From Bacillota bacterium (GTDB lineage Bacteria > Bacillota > Clostridia > Lachnospirales > Lachnospiraceae): a DNA stretch of 12,810 nucleotides. Below, piece after piece: positions 1-5,202 of this stretch. The translations under genes and the position numbers were made by a program. The stretch is from the NCBI GenBank assembly GCA_023450835.1, contig JAEXGM010000262.1:1-12810 (forward strand), read 5' to 3'. Each line of letters opens with the position of its first letter. The first letter of the stretch is position 1. The notes beneath the pieces are model-generated. The model made no database searches. It had not been told where the DNA came from and saw only the letters and a program-made list of their open reading frames with translations.

Positions 1-1328
1 ATAGTTATAATTCCGATGTCTTCTGCTGTGACTCCTTCAATATTCGATATCACTCCGACAAAATTGGCAGCTCTGAGCTTCTTTTTCTTTCCCCCATGAA
101 AGCGCAGCTTCATTATTCCCGTATTTAACTGGTCGCTTTTCATTTGCCTGATGACAGGAACTGCATTTTCTTTTTCCTCAAAAACAGGCTTCTGAAGAGA
201 TACTTCCTCTTTTGACGGTTTTGTCATTTTCTCAATCTCAAATCCAATCAATTTCTCAATATCCTTTAAATACCTTAATTCCGTGGAGGTCACAAAGGTA
301 ATCGCTTTCCCGGTCTGCCCTGCCCGCCCGGTTCTTCCTGTACGATGCACATATACTTCCCTCTCAAAAGGGATGTCATAGTTTATAACCAAAGAGATAT
401 TCTCCACATCAATTCCTCTTGCTGCCACATCTGTAGCGACCAGATAAGTAAACTCACCCCTTTTAAAGCGCTTCATGGCAATTAACCGGTCATCCTGTTC
501 CATGCCGCCATGAATTTTGCTGCAGCGGTATCCCCTTTCTGCCAGCTGACTGCATACCATATCCACCCGTTCCTTCGTCCTGCAGAAAATAATACAGCTA
601 TCCGGTTTCTCCATGATAGTAACATCTGTAAGCAGTGCCAGCTTTTCTTCCTCATCGGTAAAATAAAGAAAATGCTTAATATCACCGGTTGTAATACTAT
701 CCTCACTGATATCAATATACGTCGTATCTTTCATGTGATTTGATGAGATACTTTTAATCGCTTCGGGCATAGTGGCTGAAAACATCATTGTGACCCGGTC
801 CCTGGGAATTTCCCTGAGAATGAATTCAACCTGTTCGGCAAATCCCATATCCAACATCCGGTCCGCTTCATCCAGCACCAAAAACTGAATCTTATCAAGG
901 GCTAGGGTCCCTCTCTCAATATGATCCATGACACGCCCGGGCGTACCGGCAACCACGTGGGTCTTTTGCTTTAGCTCCGTCTTCTCCATAGAGAAGGGAT
1001 GTCCGCCATAGATTGCCGCCGCTTTTATCCTTTTAAATCTGCCGATGCTGGTAAAATCCTCTTTCACTTGAACTGCAAGTTCTCTTGTCGGCGTTAAAAT
1101 AAGTGCTTGGGGTTTATTTTCCAGCCATTCTATTAATTCGCAGATCGGTATTGCATAGGCGGCAGTCTTACCGCTGCCAGTCTGTGCTTTTACAAATAAA
1201 TCACCTTTATCTAATGCAAAGGGAATTACACGTTCCTGAACCTCAGTGGGTACCTCGTACTCCAGACCCTTCAGGGCCTTTTTAATCTCTTCACTTAAAG
1301 AAAAATCATCAAAACTTCTATTATCCAT
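1..1328 (-). CDS. dbpA: DEAD-box ATP-dependent RNA helicase, DbpA/YxiN type (3' end cut off by the window)
   Basis: ATP-dependent RNA helicase expected to act in the cytoplasm on 23S rRNA during large-subunit assembly. I translated 442 residues from the ATG at 1328. An AAAGGA Shine-Dalgarno (1338-1343) lies 9 nt upstream. Visible motifs in order: AQTGSGKT (48-55), PTRELA (80-85), TPGR (129-132), DEAD (153-156), SAT (184-186), and HRTGRTGRAG from residue 328. After the helicase core, residues about 406-442 (KLRFHGGKKKKLRAANFVG, then GVTAEDIGII) match the start of the DbpA RNA-binding domain, which in this family recognises a 23S rRNA hairpin. That C-terminal match separates it from CshA/DeaD-type helicases. 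The gene runs off position 1; B. subtilis YxiN is about 479 residues, so some 35-40 residues are missing. It is transcribed divergently from the ABC-F gene. Family call is firm; the rRNA target is from family knowledge. Confidence 0.93.
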   Translation of the reverse strand, partial: MDNRSFDDFSLSEEIKKALKGLEYEVPTEVQERVIPFALDKGDLFVKAQTGSGKTAAYAIPICELIEWLENKPQALILTPTRELAVQVKEDFTSIGRFKRIKAAAIYGGHPFSMEKTELKQKTHVVAGTPGRVMDHIERGTLALDKIQFLVLDEADRMLDMGFAEQVEFILREIPRDRVTMMFSATMPEAIKSISSNHMKDTTYIDISEDSITTGDIKHFLYFTDEEEKLALLTDVTIMEKPDSCIIFCRTKERVDMVCSQLAERGYRCSKIHGGMEQDDRLIAMKRFKRGEFTYLVATDVAARGIDVENISLVINYDIPFEREVYVHRTGRTGRAGQTGKAITFVTSTELRYLKDIEKLIGFEIEKMTKPSKEEVSLQKPVFEEKENAVPVIRQMKSDQLNTGIMKLRFHGGKKKKLRAANFVGVISNIEGVTAEDIGIIT

Positions 1329-1372
1329 CTTAAAACATCCTTTATCCCCGAATTAAAATCGGGATCTTCTTA

Positions 1373-1401
1373 ATTTTACTTGAAAGATGGAAGGTTGACA
1401 A
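1373..1401 (-). promoter_or_regulatory. Candidate sigma-A promoter of the dbpA-type helicase gene
   Basis: On the minus strand, TTGTCA (1401-1396), a 17-nt spacer and TAAAAT (1378-1373) give 5/6 matches in both hexamers. Transcription would start near 1366, leaving a leader of about 38 nt. Almost at its 5' end that leader carries a small hairpin with CCCGA/TCGGG arms (1347-1363). The -35 uses the same bases as the divergent TTGACA candidate for the ABC-F gene, so the two promoters probably compete. Predicted by eye only. Confidence 0.6.
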
Positions 1402-1423
1402 TGGATAAAAAATATCTTGTAAC
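1395..1423 (+). promoter_or_regulatory. Candidate promoter of the ABC-F leader
   Basis: TTGACA (1395-1400) is a perfect -35. With a 17-nt spacer it is followed by TGTAAC (1418-1423), a 4/6 match to the -10 consensus. Transcription would start near 1430, giving a leader of about 160 nt before the ABC-F start codon. A second, weaker option is TTAAAA (1330-1335), an 18-nt spacer and TAAAAT (1354-1359), which would start near 1366. Only this upstream option would let the small ORF at 1401 be translated. The sequence alone does not decide between them. Confidence 0.42.
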
Positions 1424-1457
1424 CTCCACTACTGCAAACAGCTTTCATATGAAATGA
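1401..1457 (+). CDS. Possible 18-residue leader peptide upstream of the ABC-F gene
   Basis: A short frame encodes MDKKYLVTSTTANSFHMK. It has a good Shine-Dalgarno, GGAAGG at 1389-1394, 6 nt before the ATG. Its stop overlaps (ATGA) the start of a second tiny frame at 1454-1480 (MIEIVHKK). That frame's stop overlaps (ATGA) a third at 1477-1491 (MILC). A further 7-codon frame (1485-1508, MLKSLFS) ends inside the terminator hairpin. Only the first has a visible ribosome binding site. Leader peptides of this kind sense stalled ribosomes in front of several ABC-F resistance genes. Against it: the best promoter candidate (TTGACA at 1395) would start transcription inside this frame. Chance ORFs of this size are common in AT-rich DNA. 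Confidence 0.28.
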   Translation: MDKKYLVTSTTANSFHMK

Positions 1458-1490
1458 TTGAAATAGTTCATAAAAAATGATACTATGTTG

Positions 1491-1518
1491 AAGAGCTTAT
1501 TTTCATAGGCTCTTTTTT
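1491..1518 (+). terminator. Terminator-like hairpin in the ABC-F leader (possible attenuator)
   Basis: AAGAGC (1491-1496) pairs with GCTCTT (1509-1514) around a 12-nt loop, followed by a run of six T (1513-1518). No complete plus-strand gene lies upstream for it to terminate, so it sits in the leader of the ABC-F gene, 75 nt before that start codon. A competing stem, CTATG (1483-1487) with CATAG (1504-1508), crosses it and cannot easily coexist. That is the layout expected for terminator/antiterminator switching. The stem is short, so unaided termination may be partial. Confidence 0.5.
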
Positions 1519-1561
1519 ACTGATAGAAAGATAATGCGCTATTTCCACTTTTGATTTAAAT

Positions 1562-1577
1562 ATGCGCCAAAGCGCAT
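1562..1577 (+). promoter_or_regulatory. Hairpin directly upstream of the ABC-F ribosome binding site
   Basis: ATGCGC-CAAA-GCGCAT is a perfect 6-bp stem with a 4-nt loop that ends 3 nt before the AAAGGAG ribosome binding site (1581-1587). An identical ATGCGC copy at 1534-1539 can pair with the same right arm instead. The leader therefore has two mutually exclusive structures around the translation start. A role in translational control is inferred. Confidence 0.4.
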
Positions 1578-1592
1578 CACAAAGGAGTTAAT

Positions 1593-3332
1593 ATGATAAA
1601 AGTTGATAACCTATCCTACTCATTTCCGCAAAAGGATTTATATAATAATATCTCATTCACCTTAGAAGAAGGTCAGCATTGTGCCTTTATAGGTACAAGC
1701 GGAAGCGGAAAAAGTACACTGGTCGATATCCTTATGGACCCGGATAAATATATGTTCGAGGGAAAATTAGAGATAGACCCTGATTGCAGAATTGGGTACG
1801 TAAGCCAGTTCTCACAGCTGGATAAAACAAAAGAAATAACCGTTTTCGAATATATAGGGGAAGAATTTATTAAACTGCAAAATGAAATAACATCTATCTG
1901 TACCAAAATGGAGACCTCCTCCGATATAGACTCTCTATTGGAAAAGTACCAGGACGCTTTGGATGCATTTCAGGCGATTGGCGGGGATGATTTCGAAAGT
2001 AATATGAATAAGCAGCTGACTCTGGCTAATCTGAACAAACAGGAAGGTCTGGCGGTGTCTAAACTCAGCGGCGGAGAGTTCAAACTGATTCAGGTAATTA
2101 AGGAGATGCTGACAGGTCCCGACTTAATGATTATGGACGAGCCCGATGTGTTTTTAGATTTTGAAAACCTTAATTCACTTAAGAATTTAATTAATTCCTA
2201 CAAAGGTACCATGCTTGTTATTACACACAATAGATATCTGTTGAACCATTGTTTCAATAAAATAATACACCTTGAAAACAAGCTGCTCCAAGAATTTGAC
2301 GGACGCTATATCGATTATAATTTCTCCTTACTTCAAACCAAAATTGAGTTACAGGAACTGGCTGCCGCCGATACGGAAGAAATCAAGAGAAATGAGATTA
2401 TAATTAATAATCTAAGATCTATCGCGACTGTTCATACGGAAGCTTCCAGAGGTAAATCCCTGAAAGCCAGAGTCAAAATCCAGGAGCGATTAGAAGCCCG
2501 CAGAATTAAAGCTCCCTTTGTAGATATCAAGCAGCCGGATATTCACTTTGCCACAGATAATATCCCCGAGGAAACCGCTGTTTTGAAAGTCAAAGATTAC
2601 AGTGCAGCCTTTGAGGATGTGCTTTTAGAAAATGTTAACTTTGAGCTGAAATCTACAGATAAAGCAGCTTTGATTGGCCCAAATGGCACCGGGAAAACGA
2701 CTCTGCTCCGGGAAATCTTTAAAAATAATCAACCTTCTATTGAAATAGATGAAAATGTTAAAACAGGGTTCTTATCTCAAATCCAGGGCGAAATGTTAAA
2801 TGAAGCTGATACGGTATTGGATGAGTTCTTTCATATAGGCTTCAAAACTTATGACGAGGTCAGCACCTATCTCTCAAACTATGGTTTCGGTGAAGAAGTC
2901 CTCCAGCAAAAGATAGAGGCCCTGTCCGGCGGTGAAAAAAACATACTTCAATTAGCTAAAATCTCTGCCGGTAAAGCAAACCTGTTACTTCTTGATGAAC
3001 CGACAAGTCATCTGGACACCTATTCACAAATAGCACTGGAAAAAGCCATTGAGAATTATAAAGGTGCTATTTTGATGATTTCACATGATTTTTATTCTAT
3101 CGTAAATTGTATGGATTATGCTTTGATCATTGAAGATAAAAATATTCGTAAAATGAGTATGCGTAAATTCAGAAAGATGATCTATGCTAATCATTTTGAT
3201 AAAGACTATTTGGAAACGGAACAAAAGAAAAAGGCCATAGAAACTAAAATCGAACTCGCTTTAAAAGATACGGATTTTGAGCTTGCAAAAGTTTTATCCG
3301 AAGAATTAGAAGAACTGATTAAGTTACTCTAG
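1593..3332 (+). CDS. ABC-F family ATPase (ribosome-associated; possible antibiotic-protection type)
   Basis: 579-residue soluble protein with two ATP-binding cassettes and no membrane segments. This is the layout of ABC-F proteins, which bind the ribosomal E site and either help translation or dislodge antibiotics. First cassette: Walker A GTSGSGKST (34-42), SQ at 71-72, LSGGE (158-162), Walker B ending MDEP (181-184), His212. Second cassette: GPNGTGKTT (362-370), SQ (395-396), LSGGE (444-448), LLLLDEPTSHLD (464-475), His498. The linker, about 230-310, is rich in Glu, Arg and Lys. The C-terminal extension, about 537-579, looks like a charged coiled coil. Start: AAAGGAG at 1581-1587, 5 nt upstream. 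The first cassette reads DEPDVFLD where the usual ABC-F motif is DEPTNHLD. The long leader with a terminator-like hairpin favours an inducible resistance role over housekeeping, but I cannot assign a subfamily or drug. Confidence 0.9.
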   Translation: MIKVDNLSYSFPQKDLYNNISFTLEEGQHCAFIGTSGSGKSTLVDILMDPDKYMFEGKLEIDPDCRIGYVSQFSQLDKTKEITVFEYIGEEFIKLQNEITSICTKMETSSDIDSLLEKYQDALDAFQAIGGDDFESNMNKQLTLANLNKQEGLAVSKLSGGEFKLIQVIKEMLTGPDLMIMDEPDVFLDFENLNSLKNLINSYKGTMLVITHNRYLLNHCFNKIIHLENKLLQEFDGRYIDYNFSLLQTKIELQELAAADTEEIKRNEIIINNLRSIATVHTEASRGKSLKARVKIQERLEARRIKAPFVDIKQPDIHFATDNIPEETAVLKVKDYSAAFEDVLLENVNFELKSTDKAALIGPNGTGKTTLLREIFKNNQPSIEIDENVKTGFLSQIQGEMLNEADTVLDEFFHIGFKTYDEVSTYLSNYGFGEEVLQQKIEALSGGEKNILQLAKISAGKANLLLLDEPTSHLDTYSQIALEKAIENYKGAILMISHDFYSIVNCMDYALIIEDKNIRKMSMRKFRKMIYANHFDKDYLETEQKKKAIETKIELALKDTDFELAKVLSEELEELIKLL

Positions 3333-3338
3333 ATTTTT

Positions 3339-3441
3339 AAAGAGGCTGCCGCAAAATGAATTTTCATACGAAATATTGGTGCTGACCAAGTGTCTATGAA
3401 CCATATCCTGTTGAATTTTTGTATTTTGCGACAGCCTCTTT
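3339..3441. repeat. 103-bp inverted-repeat element (MITE-like) or terminator after the ABC-F gene
   Basis: The left arm AAAGAGGCTGCCGCAAAAT (3339-3357) and right arm ATTTTGCGACAGCCTCTTT (3423-3441) are inverted repeats with 18 of 19 positions matching. Between them lies 65 nt that includes a small perfect hairpin, TTGGT-GCTG-ACCAA (3376-3389). The GAGGCTGTCGCAAAA-like ends resemble terminal repeats of insertion sequences in Firmicutes, from memory and unchecked. There is no transposase, and I see no convincing target duplication beyond T/A-rich flanks. Its left arm begins 6 nt after the ABC-F stop codon, so the transcript end may also be formed here, although no clean T-run follows the right arm. 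Confidence 0.55.
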
Positions 3442-3546
3442 ACTGTCCTCTTTCACTTCACAACCGAACAAATCTCCCAGGCTTGTTGATGGATAAGCCC
3501 CAGCTAAGCCACCAATAGATTTATTCTTTCAGATTTTCATTTCCAT
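3394..3546 (-). pseudogene. Possible broken small ORF (one in-frame TGA), unknown product
   Basis: On the minus strand, the ATG at 3546 has GGAGG (3551-3555) 4 nt upstream. It reads MEMKI, then TGA (3531-3529), then 44 more open codons beginning KNKSIGGLAGAYPSTSLG and ending at TAG (3396-3394). The frame crosses the right arm of the 103-bp inverted repeat. I do not recognise the product. It may be a decayed gene remnant or chance. The rest of the 3442-3738 stretch holds no gene that I can support. Confidence 0.2.
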
Positions 3547-3738
3547 ATTTCCTCCAGCTCCCACAACTTCCTTTGACAGATATAAATTTTTCTATTTTAC
3601 CATGGGCTCCACTTCCTTTCATTTTGCTAAGAAAATTATATCACCTGACAAATAGAAACAGATACCTCATAGATTTTTAAAAAATAAGAATGTACCAAGC
3701 TCAAAAGTATAAATCTAATCCGTAACCGGAAGTTTATA

Positions 3739-3767
3739 TTGAAAGTCATAAGAGAAAAAAGTATAAT
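3739..3767 (+). promoter_or_regulatory. Strong sigma-A promoter of the NrdI-like/hydrolase operon
   Basis: TTGAAA (3739-3744), a 17-nt spacer and a perfect TATAAT (3762-3767). Transcription would start near 3774, at the left edge of the centre of the palindrome at 3766-3787, leaving a leader of about 65 nt. This is the best-matched promoter in the window. Confidence 0.75.
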
Positions 3768-3787
3768 AGTTAGTAATAACTAACTAT
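3766..3787. promoter_or_regulatory. 22-bp palindromic operator over the transcription start
   Basis: Perfect 9-bp arms ATAGTTAGT (3766-3774) and ACTAACTAT (3779-3787) around AATA. It overlaps the end of the -10 box and the predicted start site, a position where a bound dimer would block RNA polymerase. Size and symmetry fit a TetR- or MarR-family repressor. No regulator gene is present in the window, so the cognate protein must be encoded elsewhere. The sequence does not resemble the NrdR box (ACAnnATATnnTGT type), which would be the usual control of ribonucleotide-reductase genes. Confidence 0.6.
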
Positions 3788-3838
3788 AGTTTTGGCTGGA
3801 ATATACCGTAGTTTATTTTCAAATAAAGGAGAAAACTT

Positions 3839-4192
3839 ATGCTAAAAGTTGTTTATGATAGTAGGACCGGATTAGGAAAAAAATTTGCAGAGGCAGTATC
3901 AAGCTATACGCAGCCTGTTTCTGAAGCGGTAGATTCACCCTGTCTACTGATAACCAGAAATGAAGGACTCGGGAAAATTCCCAAATCGACGAAGAAATTT
4001 CTGGACCAGTACGGCCAGTATGTTGTGGGAGTCGTAATAAATGGGGATCGGAGATTCAAAAAACACTACTGCGCCGCCGGTCCAAAGATAACGGAAAAAT
4101 ATCATGTGCCTGTTATTCGAAATATTGAAAGAGACGGAAATGATGAAGACATCAAAGAAATCACAGCATTTATTCATAACTATCAGAGCTGA
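3839..4192 (+). CDS. nrdI: NrdI-like flavodoxin (class Ib ribonucleotide reductase accessory family)
   Basis: 117-residue cytoplasmic flavoprotein. NrdI proteins carry FMN and supply the oxidant that assembles the dimanganese-tyrosyl radical cofactor of NrdF. The match is end to end: YDSRTG (6-11) corresponds to the FMN phosphate loop (usually DSxTGN), LITRNEGLGKIP lies where NrdI has the TYTTxFGxVP segment, and ITEKYHVP corresponds to the ISxxYxVP segment. Departures: Leu-Gly replaces the usual Asn-Val after the phosphate loop, and a cysteine-containing KKHYCAAG replaces the usual WGxNF-type loop. AAAGGAG (3826-3831) precedes the ATG by 7 nt. No nrdE or nrdF lies in the window. Instead it shares a promoter, a palindromic operator and probably a transcript with a hydrolase 54 nt downstream. 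It may serve a distant NrdEF or be a divergent NrdI-fold protein with another partner. Confidence 0.78.
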   Translation: MLKVVYDSRTGLGKKFAEAVSSYTQPVSEAVDSPCLLITRNEGLGKIPKSTKKFLDQYGQYVVGVVINGDRRFKKHYCAAGPKITEKYHVPVIRNIERDGNDEDIKEITAFIHNYQS

Positions 4193-4246
4193 TTGCAGAA
4201 ATGAAGAGGAACATTCAAATAGAAAATTTCCGGAGGTGTTATATAA

Positions 4247-5065
4247 ATGAACAACTGCATGACATATCAGTATCCCAATGGAAACATCGTTGATTATTAT
4301 ACATATGGGTGCTCTGATGGATACCCCGTATTTTATATGCATGGTGCGATTCCTATGCCATTTTCAGAAGCTTTGATTGATTTTATCCGGACACATAACT
4401 TGTATGTAATCACCGTTTTACGGCCGGGCTATGGCAAATCAACACCCCTTAAACACAAAACCATATTCAATTATGTACAAAACCTGAAGCCCTTCATTGA
4501 GCATTTTAATTTTGCACAATTTGATGTGATGGGGCTTTCTGCGGGAGCTCCCTATTGTTATGCAATGGCGGCAGCCTATCCTTCTGCTATAAGAGCAGTC
4601 CACCTTTGTGCCGGGATACCTTTGGCAAACAACAAGGATATCTTCGGTATGTATTCCGGCAGTGAGAAATTACTCTTCTCCCTGTCAAAGCATATACCTG
4701 CCGGTCTTATGGGGAGATACAGTGTCAAAGCAATTGAGGCTATGGAACGTAAAAAAGGCTGGGGAATGCCTCCCTGTGGCGGCAGCATGGATACAATATT
4801 TGAAAATAATGTTTGGCCCAACTGGAAAGGGCTGGGGTTATCCACTCAGCTGCAATACAGATATTGGGGCTTTGACGCTGAAAAAATCACAAATACGGTA
4901 TACATTTATCATAGTAAGACAGATGAAATGATACCTTTTAAGATTGCACATGCCAGTGCCTCCCTCCTTCCAAACAGCCATCTTATGACCTTGGAAGGCA
5001 GTGAACACTCTTCGGAGAAGACGATAGCCGCAGCCCTTGAAAGTCTTGCCCGAAGCCGTCCTTAA
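4247..5065 (+). CDS. Alpha/beta-hydrolase fold protein (esterase or peptidase-like), substrate unknown
   Basis: 272-residue soluble enzyme with a complete alpha/beta-hydrolase core. YMHGAIP (30-36) is the oxyanion-hole strand-loop. RPGYGKS (59-65) is the usual motif after strand 4. GLSAG (96-100) is the nucleophile elbow with Ser98. SKTDEMIP (223-230) gives Asp226 and GSEHSS gives His254, completing the triad. A cap region of about residues 125-205 contains Cys/Trp-rich KKGWGMPPCGG. No signal peptide or membrane segment, so it is probably cytoplasmic. GGAGG (4232-4236) sits 10 nt before the ATG. It follows the NrdI-like gene by 54 nt with no terminator between them, so the two are probably cotranscribed and under the same operator. 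Family members include proline iminopeptidases, esterases and haloalkane-type hydrolases; the sequence does not decide among them. Confidence 0.85.
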   Translation: MNNCMTYQYPNGNIVDYYTYGCSDGYPVFYMHGAIPMPFSEALIDFIRTHNLYVITVLRPGYGKSTPLKHKTIFNYVQNLKPFIEHFNFAQFDVMGLSAGAPYCYAMAAAYPSAIRAVHLCAGIPLANNKDIFGMYSGSEKLLFSLSKHIPAGLMGRYSVKAIEAMERKKGWGMPPCGGSMDTIFENNVWPNWKGLGLSTQLQYRYWGFDAEKITNTVYIYHSKTDEMIPFKIAHASASLLPNSHLMTLEGSEHSSEKTIAAALESLARSRP

Positions 5066-5140
5066 TAACTCACTCATATGAAAGCTAAGACTTTCAGAAT
5101 GCTGCGGAAGTTGCCAGAGCCCTTTGCCAGCAGAAAGAAG

Positions 5141-5187
5141 AGGCTAAGTTACAGGTCATTCTTACTGACCTGTAACTTAGCCTTTTA
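5141..5187. terminator. Strong bidirectional terminator between convergent hydrolase and mannosidase genes
   Basis: An 18-bp perfect stem, AGGCTAAGTTACAGGTCA (5141-5158) with its complement (5166-5183), closes a 7-nt loop. TTTT follows on the plus strand (5183-5186); on the minus strand the stem is followed by CTTCTTTCT. It lies between the two converging stop codons and can end both transcripts. Confidence 0.88.
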
Positions 5188-5202
5188 ATCTTATACCAGA
5201 TA

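Noticed and set aside
482..743. Open frames of about 77 codons on both strands inside the helicase gene
   Set aside because: They lie out of frame within the DEAD-box helicase coding sequence, whose motifs are continuous across this stretch. No ribosome binding sites or recognisable domains.
3529..3531. In-frame TGA in the small minus-strand frame as possible recoding (selenocysteine)
   Set aside because: No Cys/Sec-type redox motif surrounds the TGA and no suitable stem-loop is apparent directly after it. A broken or chance frame is simpler.
3944..4342. 132-codon minus-strand frame antisense to the NrdI-like gene and the hydrolase start
   Set aside because: Both plus-strand genes have good ribosome binding sites and recognisable families. 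The antisense product shows no domain and no ribosome binding site that I can support.
5078..5188. 36-codon plus-strand frame, and a second overlapping frame rich in Ala/Glu, between the hydrolase stop and the mannosidase stop
   Set aside because: Neither has a ribosome binding site, and both run through the strong terminator stem, which explains their open length.
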